DNA of 64,000 nt from Maribacter sp. BPC-D8 (lineage in GTDB: Bacteria > Bacteroidota > Bacteroidia > Flavobacteriales > Flavobacteriaceae). Positions 34,882 to 43,770 of this stretch are shown piece by piece. The position numbers were made by a program, and so were the translations under genes. Positions within the stretch are counted from its first letter, which is position 1. Each line of letters begins with the position of its first letter. The notes below the pieces were generated by a model, which saw nothing but the letters and a program-made list of their open reading frames with translations, was not told the origin of the DNA and did not search any database. Location of the stretch: contig NZ_CP128187.1 in NCBI RefSeq assembly GCF_035207705.1, positions 3,968,001 to 4,032,000 of the forward strand, given 5' to 3'.

Positions 34882-36969
34882 TTAAAGGGTGTAATTCAAC
34901 TTTACACCGCCATAATAATTAATAGTGTTCCCAGGGTAGAAATACCTTGGGGCATTTCCTCCAAATCCGGTAGCGTTAATTAATACTGATTGGGCGTACT
35001 TTGTGTCTGTTAGATTATTGATGCCAAAATCTAGACCTACCCGTAATTTTTCTGTAATTTGATTTTTATAGCCCACTTTAATGTTCAATAAATTAAAGGA
35101 GTTGCTATAAAGTGAATTCGCATCTGTTAGCGGAATTTCATCTATAAATTGATGGGTGATATTTGCAAATAATCCGTTTCCAAAATTAGTTTGTATACCA
35201 GAGTTTATTTTGTTTTTGGGTACACCTGTTAATGCATTTTCAGAATAATCTTCATCAGCTTCCTCGTCTATGAAATCAACAAATTTATGATTACTATAGG
35301 TGTAGCTTATAAATGGCGAAATTGTTATTTTATCGGTTAGGCTGATACGATAATTTAGGTCTAAATCAATACCTTGATGTTTAGTTTTACCTGCATTACG
35401 CCCAATATACTGGTTATCTCCTACGCGTTTAGCTACGAGTAAGTTTTTTATGGGCATTAAGTAAAAAGCGACCTCTAATTTTAGTCTATCGTCTTTACTT
35501 TTATGCTCAATACCAATCTCATAGTTCGTACCTGTTTCTTGAACAATATCAGGATTGATGATGCCGTCAGGCGTTAATGTTTCTTCTAATCCGGGGTTTG
35601 AAAATCCGCGGCTAACATTCGCATAAAGTTTATTTGTAGGTGAAATAGCGTAGTTTAAATCTAAACTGGGCAAGAATAAGGTTTTAAAATCCCTATAAGC
35701 ACTTGTACTTGATGCACCAGAGTTAAAAAGATCTCTAAAATCATACTGAGTTTTATTAATATTTAATCCTAATTGTGCGGTCAACTTATTTGTAAATGAA
35801 TACGATGCTGTAGCAAAACCGTTAATTTGACTTCGAAATTCTTTGTTTTTAGATAATCGATCTCCTTGTAAGCTTCCATTGCCGTCATTCTCTTGATAAA
35901 GATTTTCAAATGTTCCCCAAGAATATTCATCTTTATAAAGCTCACCTCCAAAAGTGTATGAAAGGGCATTTTCAGAAATATTTAAAGTACCTGAGAACAA
36001 TGTTCTTAAGCCGTAACCATTTGTGTATTCATCTAAAATATTAAACGGTGCAGGTTCATAATGATCTAAATAAGTGTAGAATAGACTAGTAGTATTTTTA
36101 AGTTTAGAATTTGCATAGTATGTATGAGAAAGGCCTATTAGGCTATAATTGTTGTCTTCGTACCCTTTGGCTGACCTCCACGTAAAGGCAGCTTGAGTAG
36201 GGTCTTCATCGAAATCTTCTTGGCTTATTGAACTAGCGATTTGAGCCGAGTAATCGATATGATTTACCAGAAGTCCGACTTCACTTTTTTCTGAAAGTTT
36301 GAAAATGGTGTTTAAAAGGAATCCGTCACGTTCAAATCTGTTGTTTTCGCGGTATCCATCTATCTCCATATGGCCATATTGAAAGGTCATATAAAAATCT
36401 TTTTGTGAATGGGTAAAACCTAAACTGTTTTTAAATAATCCGAAAGAACCAATAGTAGTATTATTGGTAAATTTAGTAGGTTGGTCGCTCAGTTGTTTGG
36501 TGTTTAAGATAATTGCTCCACCTAAATTTGTGCCAAATCCTGTTCCTTTTGGTCCTTTAATGATTTCAACAGAAGTTAAGTTCTCTAAGTCAAAAGCTTC
36601 AATAGTTGAAGACCCTGTTCCGTTGGTAATTGGAATGTTATTATAGTATAGCCTTAGTTTGTCTGTGCCGTATAATGTTCTTGAACCGACCCCTCTAATA
36701 GTTATTCTGTTGGTATTTAAAGCGCCAGATAATGCATAAAGCCCAGAAACTTGATTGATAGAGCTGATGAAATCTACCGGACTATAATTTGCAAATGTTG
36801 TAGCGCCAATCGTTTGTGAAGGTATAATGCCAATGGCATTTTTAGCAGTAAGCGTATCTATTACAATAACTTCGCTTAATTGGGTAATACTATCTTTTTC
36901 GACAGTATTTTGTGCAAAAAGACTTGAAGAAATTGAGGTAATAAGTAGAAGGGAGAATATTCTTTTCAT
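34882..36969 (-). CDS. TonB-dependent siderophore-type receptor
   Basis: 695 residues from the ATG at 36969. Signal peptide MKRIFSLLLITSISSSLFAQ directly followed by a short TonB-box-like stretch and the plug (about 45-155, with ITIRGVGSRTLYGTDKLRLY and IIKGPKGTGFGTNLGGAIIL). There is no CarboxypepD-reg domain, unlike the other receptors here. The barrel closes with DFGINNLTDTKYAQ and the terminal VKLNYTL. Architecture and length fit FecA/FhuA-like ferric-siderophore or vitamin receptors. A small OM barrel gene ends 27 bases upstream on the same strand, likely in one operon. Confidence 0.9.
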   Translation of the reverse strand: MKRIFSLLLITSISSSLFAQNTVEKDSITQLSEVIVIDTLTAKNAIGIIPSQTIGATTFANYSPVDFISSINQVSGLYALSGALNTNRITIRGVGSRTLYGTDKLRLYYNNIPITNGTGSSTIEAFDLENLTSVEIIKGPKGTGFGTNLGGAIILNTKQLSDQPTKFTNNTTIGSFGLFKNSLGFTHSQKDFYMTFQYGHMEIDGYRENNRFERDGFLLNTIFKLSEKSEVGLLVNHIDYSAQIASSISQEDFDEDPTQAAFTWRSAKGYEDNNYSLIGLSHTYYANSKLKNTTSLFYTYLDHYEPAPFNILDEYTNGYGLRTLFSGTLNISENALSYTFGGELYKDEYSWGTFENLYQENDGNGSLQGDRLSKNKEFRSQINGFATASYSFTNKLTAQLGLNINKTQYDFRDLFNSGASSTSAYRDFKTLFLPSLDLNYAISPTNKLYANVSRGFSNPGLEETLTPDGIINPDIVQETGTNYEIGIEHKSKDDRLKLEVAFYLMPIKNLLVAKRVGDNQYIGRNAGKTKHQGIDLDLNYRISLTDKITISPFISYTYSNHKFVDFIDEEADEDYSENALTGVPKNKINSGIQTNFGNGLFANITHQFIDEIPLTDANSLYSNSFNLLNIKVGYKNQITEKLRVGLDFGINNLTDTKYAQSVLINATGFGGNAPRYFYPGNTINYYGGVKLNYTL

Positions 36970-36996
36970 AGAAGGGTAAAACCCCAAAAATACCTA

Positions 36997-37518
36997 TTAA
37001 AAGCGGTAACCTAAAGATAAACCGGCTTTGAACATAAAATCCTTCTGAAAATCTTCAGGATTAATGTTTCTGCCTAAACCACCATTTAATTCTATAGTAA
37101 ATTTTTGACTTCTCGTTGACCATTTATATCCACCGCCAAGACCAAGTGCTACGGTTGAATAATCGTAATTTCTACCGCCTAGATTTTCGGTGTCATCATT
37201 ATCATCACCCGTATAATACAATCCGAATACTTCAGCAAATAGACCACTTTTAGGTCCGTAACCAAAGTAGGCTCTCAAATTGGGTCCTATTCCAAAATTA
37301 CCGTTATAATCTGTAGATTTTCCATCAAAATAAAGAGTACCTCCAATACTAGTATCTTCATTGATGTAATATTCGTAACCGAATTCTACAGTAGAAGTCA
37401 CCAAAAATTGACCAATATTCAATTTTACTTCATGACTGTTTTCGTTGTCATGGTAAGCTTGTGCAAAAGAAGAAGCTGATATAAATAGTAAGGCAATAGA
37501 AAAAATAATCTTGTTCAT
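36997..37518 (-). CDS. Small outer-membrane beta-barrel protein
   Basis: 173 residues from the ATG at 37518. Signal peptide MNKIIFSIALLFISASSFAQ, then eight or so amphipathic strands (KLNIGQFLVTSTVEFGYEYY, LRAYFGYGPKSGLFAEVFGL) and a C-terminal LSLGYRF with terminal Phe. OmpW/OmpX-like size. Upstream in the same direction as the siderophore-type receptor (27-base gap), so perhaps regulated with it. No further function can be stated. Confidence 0.85.
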   Translation of the reverse strand: MNKIIFSIALLFISASSFAQAYHDNENSHEVKLNIGQFLVTSTVEFGYEYYINEDTSIGGTLYFDGKSTDYNGNFGIGPNLRAYFGYGPKSGLFAEVFGLYYTGDDNDDTENLGGRNYDYSTVALGLGGGYKWSTRSQKFTIELNGGLGRNINPEDFQKDFMFKAGLSLGYRF

Positions 37519-37633
37519 AAGATGCGTTTTAAAATGCAAATATTTTTTAAAAGATGTGAAATTATGATTTTAATAGAAAGTATGCACCTTTAATCTTCAA
37601 CTCTTTTTTATTTTTAAGGCAAAATGAATAGAG

Positions 37634-38398
37634 ATGAAGATCATATCTTATAATGTAAATGGAATTAGGGCAGCATTAAGAAAGGGTTTTTTAGAATGGT
37701 TGGGTACCGTATCGCCAGATGTAGTTTGTCTTCAAGAAATTAAGGCTAACGAGGATCAGCTCGATCTTTCATTGTTCGAAGAGGCGGGTTATAAATACAA
37801 TTATTGGTATAGCGCTCAAAAGAAGGGCTATAGTGGTGTTGCTATACTCTCTAAGACCGAGCCAGATACTGTGGTGTTTGGCACAGGCATCGATTATATG
37901 GATTTCGAAGGGAGAAATATTCGTGCCGATTTTGGTGATATTTCTATCATGAGCATGTATTTGCCTTCAGGTTCAAATATGCAGCGTTTAGATTTTAAGC
38001 TTACTTATATGGCAGATTTTCAAGAGTATGCCGATAATCTTAAAAAGACGAATCCGAACTTAATAGTACTTGGAGATTATAATATTTGTCATGAAGCAAT
38101 AGATATTCATAACCCTGTAGGATTAAAAAACGTATCTGGTTTTTTACCGGTGGAAAGAGAATGGATAGGAGATTTCATGAAAAGCGGATTCATAGATAGT
38201 TTTAGGGAATTTAATTCTGAGCCAGATAATTATACCTGGTGGAGTTATAGGGCGAATGCTAGAAATAACAATAAGGGTTGGCGTTTAGATTATGCCATGG
38301 TAGCTTCTACGTTGAAAGATAGGTTGTCTAGGTCTGTAATTTTAACAGGGGCGAAGCACAGTGATCATTGCCCTATTTTGATAGAGGTAGAGAGTTAA
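37634..38398 (+). CDS. xth: Exodeoxyribonuclease III
   Basis: 254 residues, Xth/ApeX-type AP endonuclease and 3'-5' exonuclease in base-excision repair. Motifs: ISYNVNGIRAA (Asn7), LQEIKA (metal Glu), MYLPSGS, LGDYNICHEAIDIHNP (Asp-Asn active site), YTWWSYRANARNNNKGWRLD (substrate Trp region) and HSDHCPI (catalytic His). The GYSGVAILSK stretch is typical. No signal peptide, so cytoplasmic, unlike the EEP protein at 20144. Divergent from the OM barrel gene. Confidence 0.96.
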   Translation: MKIISYNVNGIRAALRKGFLEWLGTVSPDVVCLQEIKANEDQLDLSLFEEAGYKYNYWYSAQKKGYSGVAILSKTEPDTVVFGTGIDYMDFEGRNIRADFGDISIMSMYLPSGSNMQRLDFKLTYMADFQEYADNLKKTNPNLIVLGDYNICHEAIDIHNPVGLKNVSGFLPVEREWIGDFMKSGFIDSFREFNSEPDNYTWWSYRANARNNNKGWRLDYAMVASTLKDRLSRSVILTGAKHSDHCPILIEVES

Positions 38399-38431
38399 CG
38401 AAATGGATACAAGTACCCTTAATATATTTAG

Positions 38432-38439
38432 TAATTTTG
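38432..38439 (+). promoter_or_regulatory. -7 box upstream of tas
   Basis: TAATTTTG matches TAnnTTTG exactly; a predicted leader of about 25 bases precedes the ATG at 38468. No -33 TTG at standard spacing. Confidence 0.45.
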
Positions 38440-38467
38440 TATTTAAGGATTGCAAATTTTAAATTGA

Positions 38468-39508
38468 ATGATTTATACCAATTTACCGCATACAGATATT
38501 GAAGTAAGTAAAATATGTTTGGGTACTATGACCTGGGGTAATCAGAATACCGAAGAAGAAGGTCATGAGCAAATTAAATTCGCCATTGATAAAGGTGTTA
38601 ATTTTTTAGATACTGCTGAGCTGTATCCTATTCCTGCACATAAAGACAGGTATGCCGCTACCGAGAAAGTTATTGGTAATTGGTTTAAGAAAAACGGTAA
38701 TAGAGAAGATATCGTTTTAGCTTCTAAGATTGCAGGAAAAGCCGATATGACGAAGTTTATTCGAACTACCGGGTTTACTAGAGAGTCTATTATTGATGCG
38801 GTGGAAGGGAGTTTGCAGCGTTTACAAACAGATTATATCGATTTATATCAACTGCATTGGCCAGACAGAAGCACAAACTATTTTGGTCAAAGAGGATACA
38901 AGCATGACGTATCTGACCACTGGGAAGATAATATTCATCAGGTTTTAGAAACCATGCGCGATTTAATACGCGAGGGTAAAATTAAACATGTAGGTATATC
39001 TAACGAAACACCTTGGGGTACCATGCGTTTTTTGGAGGAGAGTAAAGTTCATGGCACTTTGCCTAGAACCATTACAGTTCAGAATCCATATAGTTTATTA
39101 AATAGACTTTTTGAAGTGGGTATGGCAGAAATTTCTATGAGAGAGCAAGTAGGTCTATTGGCATATTCTCCGATGGGATTTGGTGCGTTGAGTGGTAAGT
39201 ATTTAGGTGATCGAATGCCAGAAGGTTCTCGATTAAGTTTATTTCCTCATTATAATAGATATATCGGCGATACAGCTGTAGAGGCGACAAAAAGATATTA
39301 TGATTTGGCACAGACAAATGGTCTAACGTTAGCACAAATGGCTTTGGCGTTTGTAAATACGAGACCTTTTGTAACCAGTACTATTATTGGTGCCACAAGC
39401 ATCAGGCAATTAGAAGAAAATATTGGTAGTATAGATGTTGATTTATCCGAAGATGTTTTAAAAGAAATAGAAGCCATTCACAACTCAATACCAAATCCAG
39501 CACCATAA
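38468..39508 (+). CDS. tas: Aldo-keto reductase, Tas family
   Basis: 346 residues, NADPH-dependent AKR with a TIM barrel. Catalytic tetrad: Asp and Tyr in NFLDTAELYPIP, Lys in LASKIAG, His in LYQLHWPDR. The LGTMTWGNQNTEEEGHEQ opening, TIQNPYSLLNR-like VQNPYSLLNRLFEVG block and the C-terminal NPAP match E. coli Tas nearly throughout. Its physiological substrate is not settled. A membrane microprotein ORF begins 1 base after its stop. Confidence 0.94.
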   Translation: MIYTNLPHTDIEVSKICLGTMTWGNQNTEEEGHEQIKFAIDKGVNFLDTAELYPIPAHKDRYAATEKVIGNWFKKNGNREDIVLASKIAGKADMTKFIRTTGFTRESIIDAVEGSLQRLQTDYIDLYQLHWPDRSTNYFGQRGYKHDVSDHWEDNIHQVLETMRDLIREGKIKHVGISNETPWGTMRFLEESKVHGTLPRTITVQNPYSLLNRLFEVGMAEISMREQVGLLAYSPMGFGALSGKYLGDRMPEGSRLSLFPHYNRYIGDTAVEATKRYYDLAQTNGLTLAQMALAFVNTRPFVTSTIIGATSIRQLEENIGSIDVDLSEDVLKEIEAIHNSIPNPAP

Positions 39509-39509
39509 T

Positions 39510-39617
39510 ATGGGAAGCCTTATTTTATTAAAAGTCGGATTCGGACAAATAGTCCTTATTCTAGTAGTAATAATAATCATTATGGTTTTGGCTAGAATAA
39601 TGAGAGACAAGCGTTAA
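39510..39617 (+). CDS. Small single-pass membrane protein (35 aa)
   Basis: ATG at 39510, one base after the tas stop, through TAA at 39617: 35 residues. A short N-terminus leads into a strongly hydrophobic segment (QIVLILVVIIIIMVLARIM) followed by the positive tail RDKR, the positive-inside pattern of an Nout-Cin single helix. Placement directly behind tas argues for real translation. Its TAA overlaps the radA stop on the other strand through a shared TTAA. Confidence 0.6.
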   Translation: MGSLILLKVGFGQIVLILVVIIIIMVLARIMRDKR

Positions 39618-40975
39618 CTGAATAAATTGCCAGCAATTTCTTCAATTTTCGAAGCCATTAAAATTTTAATTTTGGTCGATTTAAGACTTATTTTATTACT
39701 TTTTGAAATAATTATGGTGTCATAACCTAATTTTTCGGCTTCAAGAATACGTTGCTCTACCCGTTGTACCGGTCTAATTTCACCAGCTAAACCAACTTCT
39801 GCAGCAAAACAAATACCCTTGTCAATGGGTATGTCTTCATTGCTTGATAGAATTGCGGCAACAACAGCTAAATCTATTGCTGGATCATCTACAGAAATAC
39901 CACCAGTTATGTTTAAGAAAACATCTTTTGCGCCTAGTTTAAAACCGGCGCGTTTTTCTAATACTGCCAATAGCATATTTAATCTTTTGGCATTATAGCC
40001 AGTAGTAGAACGTTGTGGAGTACCGTAAACAGCAGTACTCACAAGTGCTTGAATTTCAATAAGTAAAGGTCGCATGCCTTCTACGGTCGAGGCAATTGCG
40101 GTACCACTTAATCCATCATCATTTTTAGAAATCAAAACTTCAGAAGGGTTGTTGACTTCACGCAATCCGCTGCCTTGCATTTCATAAATACCCAATTCTG
40201 CAGTTGATCCGAATCTATTTTTTAGCGATCTAAGAATACGATAAACATAATTACGATCACCCTCGAATTGCAGAACAGTATCGACCATATGCTCTAGAAT
40301 CTTAGGTCCGGCAATAGAGCCATCTTTAGTGATATGACCAATAAGAATTACGGGTGTGTTCGTTTCTTTGGCAAATTTTATAAGCTCGGCAGTACATTCT
40401 CGTATTTGCGAAATACTACCTGCGGCAGATTCTATGTAATCAGAGTGAAGCGTTTGTATAGAATCGATAACTACAATATCGGGTTCTGTAGCTTCAATCT
40501 GTTTAAAGATATTTTGGGTTTTCGTTTCCGTTAGAATAAAACAGGTTTGACTGTTTGGGTGAATTCTATCGGCACGCATTTTAATCTGTTTTTGGCTTTC
40601 TTCACCAGAAACATATAGCGTTTTATAAGGTAGTTTTAAAGCGATTTGTAGCAGTAAGGTGCTTTTTCCGACACCAGGTTCACCACCAAGAAGTACTAAT
40701 GCACCAGGTACTAAGCCACCACCAAGAACTCTATTGAATTCGAGATCAAAAGTGTTTAGGCGTACTTCTTTTTCAATACTAATTTCATTAACCAAAAGAG
40801 GTTTAGAGACTCTTTTTGAGGTCTGAGAAGGAGTTTTCCAACTTGCCTTCTCTTCTTTTTGTACCACTTCTTCAACAACGGTATTCCATTGTTTACAAGC
40901 AGAGCATTGCCCTACCCATTTGGCATATTGAGTACCACAATTTTGACAAAAAAATGCAGTTTTAGTTTTGGCCAT
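39614..40975 (-). CDS. radA: DNA repair protein RadA/Sms
   Basis: 453 residues. N-terminal zinc finger (Cys10, Cys13, Cys24, Cys27: CQNCGTQYAKWVGQCSACKQW region), RecA-like ATPase with Walker A GGEPGVGKSTLL near 92 and Walker B VVIDSIQT, the RadA-specific KNRFG motif near 249, and a C-terminal Lon-protease-like domain (GGISVDDPAIDLAV) without catalytic function. It promotes branch migration in recombination and transformation. An 8-bp hairpin sits just upstream of its start codon. Confidence 0.96.
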   Translation of the reverse strand: MAKTKTAFFCQNCGTQYAKWVGQCSACKQWNTVVEEVVQKEEKASWKTPSQTSKRVSKPLLVNEISIEKEVRLNTFDLEFNRVLGGGLVPGALVLLGGEPGVGKSTLLLQIALKLPYKTLYVSGEESQKQIKMRADRIHPNSQTCFILTETKTQNIFKQIEATEPDIVVIDSIQTLHSDYIESAAGSISQIRECTAELIKFAKETNTPVILIGHITKDGSIAGPKILEHMVDTVLQFEGDRNYVYRILRSLKNRFGSTAELGIYEMQGSGLREVNNPSEVLISKNDDGLSGTAIASTVEGMRPLLIEIQALVSTAVYGTPQRSTTGYNAKRLNMLLAVLEKRAGFKLGAKDVFLNITGGISVDDPAIDLAVVAAILSSNEDIPIDKGICFAAEVGLAGEIRPVQRVEQRILEAEKLGYDTIIISKSNKISLKSTKIKILMASKIEEIAGNLFS

Positions 40976-41048
40976 TTTTAGCTTTTATTGAAAAAGCTAA
41001 AGGTAGCAAGAAGTTTGAAACGATTATATTTTAGAATGAAATTATAGG

Positions 41049-41219
41049 CTAATTTTCACCGGACCGTTCTTTTTTAAAAGCACTAAAGGCGAGGAAAAAT
41101 GATGCCCACGCCATAAATAGGGCAATACCGTTATAGGCTAAGATAAATTCTCCTTTTAAGCCAAAATAAGTAAAGAGCACTCCGGAGAACACGAAGTACA
41201 TTGCGTCAATTTTAATCAT
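41049..41219 (-). CDS. Small two-helix membrane protein (56 aa)
   Basis: ATG at 41219 to TAG at 41049, 56 residues: a first hydrophobic helix around AMYFVFSGVLFTYFG, a short loop, a second helix around YNGIALFMAWASFFLAFSAF, and a charged tail KKERSGEN. It lies alone between radA and the esterase-like gene, both on the same strand, and fills that gap. Composition and topology look protein-coding, but I do not recognise the family. Confidence 0.6.
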   Translation of the reverse strand: MIKIDAMYFVFSGVLFTYFGLKGEFILAYNGIALFMAWASFFLAFSAFKKERSGEN

Positions 41220-41272
41220 AATTAAGTAGGTTAGGCTAATTTGGGATAGCCGTTTATTTAATATAATAATTT

Positions 41273-42415
41273 TTAAAAACCGAAATCGGCTTTTAGTGCA
41301 TCCATTTTTTCAAGGGCCATTTCTTTAGTTAAAAAATCTATTTCTTCCATTTGAAAAGATTTTTCAAATGTTCTTAATGCTTTCTTAGGTTCGCCAAGTT
41401 GTTCATAGTATTCAGCTTCAAAATAAAAACCTAGCATCGTCTCTGGGTACTCTTTTTTACAAAGGTCAGATAAAGGTTTAAGCGACTCAAAATCCTCCTT
41501 TTTACGAGATGCCGCATATATTGCCATAATATCATTTAGTTCAACAGGCTTGCTAAAACCGAACATATCGACAATGCCTTGGTATTTGTTTTCTAAATAA
41601 TTATAAACTGGCTCTTCACTAGTTAATATCTGGGTTTTGTATTCTTTCGGGCTGATAGGTTTAAACATTCCGAAGATATTATCAAATGCTTTTCCGATGC
41701 CATAGGTAGCAACAGAAATATGATCTGCATTTGTATATTCATCAAAGAAATAATGCAAAGACTCTTTGTCTATGGCTTTCAAACCTTTGTCCATTGTTAA
41801 AATTCGTTGCTTGTCATTACTAGCTTCCCCTTCAACAATTAACTGATAGAATATTTGGTCTTCAATGATGCCTAATCGCATAGGTACTCTACTTTCCATT
41901 TCTGGCGCAAGAGTAGGTGAAATACTTACATAGCCATCAAAAACAGAATTGTCTTTAAACAACCAGTAGTTCATGAAGTTAGCTGTAATGTCATAGCCTA
42001 CAATCATTTTAAAAGGCGCTGTACTGTAATTAAGGTCTAGGTAGGGTATTAGTTCCATTCCTATAAATTCATAAAAACTTTTTCCTTTTTCTGAAGGCAG
42101 GCCGCTATCTTGATCAAAGGCGCAATCTTCATACCTTAAATCATTTTCGCTTTGGTTTATACCCACAACAATACTCTGTGGCATACCGTGAAAACGACTA
42201 TAAAATTTCGAGGTTGCCACTACCTGTTCAAATAGATATTCGCCATCAAGTACAATGATTAAAGGGTACTTTTTGGTTTCATCCATATTTTCAGGAAAAT
42301 AGTAATGAACATCTCTTCGTTCTTGAAGTTTAAAAGATTCGAAGATTTCTTGTGTCACTTGAGCATAGGATGTTATCCCAAATAAAAGTGCGAATATTAA
42401 AGCTACATAACGCAT
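41273..42415 (-). CDS. Esterase-D/Fes-like alpha/beta-hydrolase lacking the Ser nucleophile
   Basis: 380 residues with a signal peptide (MRYVALIFALLFGITSYAQ). Residues about 25-270 fit the putative esterase family (ESTD/enterochelin-esterase type): YPLIIVLDGEY, FYEFIGMELIPYLDLNY and the nucleophile elbow IVGYDITANF. Normal elbows read GHSxGG; here the nucleophile position is Asp142 (G140-Y-D-I-T-A). The C-terminal ~100 residues are helical and TPR-like (ETMLGFYFEAEYYEQLGEPK). So it is probably a non-hydrolytic, secreted member with a binding or regulatory role; similar Asp-bearing elbows occur in other Flavobacteriia as far as I recall. Confidence 0.82.
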   Translation of the reverse strand: MRYVALIFALLFGITSYAQVTQEIFESFKLQERRDVHYYFPENMDETKKYPLIIVLDGEYLFEQVVATSKFYSRFHGMPQSIVVGINQSENDLRYEDCAFDQDSGLPSEKGKSFYEFIGMELIPYLDLNYSTAPFKMIVGYDITANFMNYWLFKDNSVFDGYVSISPTLAPEMESRVPMRLGIIEDQIFYQLIVEGEASNDKQRILTMDKGLKAIDKESLHYFFDEYTNADHISVATYGIGKAFDNIFGMFKPISPKEYKTQILTSEEPVYNYLENKYQGIVDMFGFSKPVELNDIMAIYAASRKKEDFESLKPLSDLCKKEYPETMLGFYFEAEYYEQLGEPKKALRTFEKSFQMEEIDFLTKEMALEKMDALKADFGF

Positions 42416-42442
42416 AAAAGGTAATTATTAGTTGAAAGTATA

Positions 42443-43408
42443 CTATTTACTACGGTTTAATAACGGTAATAAAAGAAAAGATATTGCACCAAAAACAACT
42501 ATCATTAGAGTCTGTGCAATCCATATAATCCACCCGAACGCATCACCAGACACTGCGCTGATCCCAAAGATGGCTAAAGCGCTACTTACGGCGATGGGGT
42601 AAAGACCTATGCCGCCATTGGTAGTTGCCATGGCGAAAGCCCCAGCCACAAAGGCGACCAAGAGTTGACTAAGCGTAAGTGAAATAGTTTCAGGGACCGT
42701 AAATTTTATGATCCAAAGCATGCCGATATAGCATCCCCAAATGAAGAAAGTATGAAAAATAAACAACCATTTATTTTTCATTTTAAAAATACTGAACACT
42801 CCGTCAAGAAGTCCTTTTACGAATGTTTTTATTTTTTGAGCAAATGCACTCTTAGATTTTTTTATAATAAAAATGAAAACAAAGAATAAAGCTATACCTG
42901 CTAATGCGAGAAGTATGAGTCCGGTTGCATTGAAGCCGCGTTCTTGAAGAATGCCCATAATAACATCGGTCTGTAGCAAAAATGCCACTGCTACTATTAA
43001 AAGTAGCATAATTACATCTATAACTCTTTCTGTTACAATAGTGCCAAATCCTTTTTCAAAAGGAACATTTTCGTAAGTAGTCAGCGCTGTTGCTCTTAAT
43101 ATTTCACCAGTTCTGGGGATACCTAAATTGGCAAAATAAGAGGTTAATATAATTAAGATGTTATTTGTGAGTTTAGGCTTGTATCCTAATGGTTCTAAAA
43201 GATAATTCCAGCGTACTGCTCTAGAAATATGCCCTAGTATGCCTAATAAAACAGAAAGAAATACATAAAGCGGGTTCGCCTCTTTAATGTAAAAGATAAT
43301 TTCCTTTCTATTTTCTGGTGTTGTTGAATTGTAAGAGTACCAAACTAAAAAAACTCCCAATGCAATTGGGAGTATGGTCTTAAGATTTTTTTTTAGGGTA
43401 TTCGTCAA
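42443..43408 (-). CDS. UPF0104/YbhN family flippase-like membrane protein
   Basis: 321 residues with about eight membrane helices. Family blocks: AVRWNYLLEPLGYKP near 65-79, SYFANLGIPRTGEILRATAL (90-109) and ERVIDVIMLLL. This is the lysylphosphatidylglycerol synthase TM region/UPF0104 family, related to MprF flippase domains. The start is TTG at 43408, 3 bases after the panD stop; no in-frame ATG exists near the N-terminus and the resulting charged start (TNTLKKNLK) before TM1 is sensible. Cotranscribed with panC-panD, but with no evident metabolic link. Confidence 0.88.
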   Translation of the reverse strand: MTNTLKKNLKTILPIALGVFLVWYSYNSTTPENRKEIIFYIKEANPLYVFLSVLLGILGHISRAVRWNYLLEPLGYKPKLTNNILIILTSYFANLGIPRTGEILRATALTTYENVPFEKGFGTIVTERVIDVIMLLLIVAVAFLLQTDVIMGILQERGFNATGLILLALAGIALFFVFIFIIKKSKSAFAQKIKTFVKGLLDGVFSIFKMKNKWLFIFHTFFIWGCYIGMLWIIKFTVPETISLTLSQLLVAFVAGAFAMATTNGGIGLYPIAVSSALAIFGISAVSGDAFGWIIWIAQTLMIVVFGAISFLLLPLLNRSK

Positions 43409-43411
43409 CTT

Positions 43412-43762
43412 TTAGGTTAAAAGATTATTTACTTCGTTAGGGAAAACTAAAGAAGGGTTGAATTTTTTTGCATCTTCAATATCCATCCAAGTATAAGAAA
43501 TTAAAATTAAAATATCACCAACAGATACTTTTCTTGCTGCGGCTCCATTTAGGGTTATTTCTCCACTTTTTCTTGGGCCAGGAATAATGTAGGTCTCTAA
43601 TCTTTCGCCATTGTTATTGTTGACAATCTGAACTTTTTCGCCACGAATAAAATTTGCGGCATCCATTAAATCTTCATCGATAGTAATACTACCTACATAA
43701 TTAAGGTCGGCACCAGTAACTTTTACTCGATGTATTTTTGATTTAACTACTTCTATTTGCAT
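43412..43762 (-). CDS. panD: Aspartate 1-decarboxylase
   Basis: 116 residues. Makes beta-alanine from aspartate for pantothenate. The self-cleavage site Gly24-Ser25 lies in [18 protein letters not shown]; Ser25 becomes the pyruvoyl group. Lys9 and the RLETYIIPG strand carrying the catalytic Tyr are present, as is [18 protein letters not shown]. Length typical. It lies 8 bases after panC, whose product uses beta-alanine, so they form a functional operon. Confidence 0.97.
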   Translation of the reverse strand: MQIEVVKSKIHRVKVTGADLNYVGSITIDEDLMDAANFIRGEKVQIVNNNNGERLETYIIPGPRKSGEITLNGAAARKVSVGDILILISYTWMDIEDAKKFNPSLVFPNEVNNLLT

Positions 43763-43770
43763 ATCTTATA

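Noticed and set aside
36970..36987. N-terminal extension of the siderophore-type receptor from an upstream TTG
   Set aside because: It would put six residues before a perfect signal peptide starting at the ATG at 36969. The same reasoning applies to upstream alternative starts of the Ig-like lipoprotein, OM barrel, glyS, GNAT, receiver at 25999 and comF genes.
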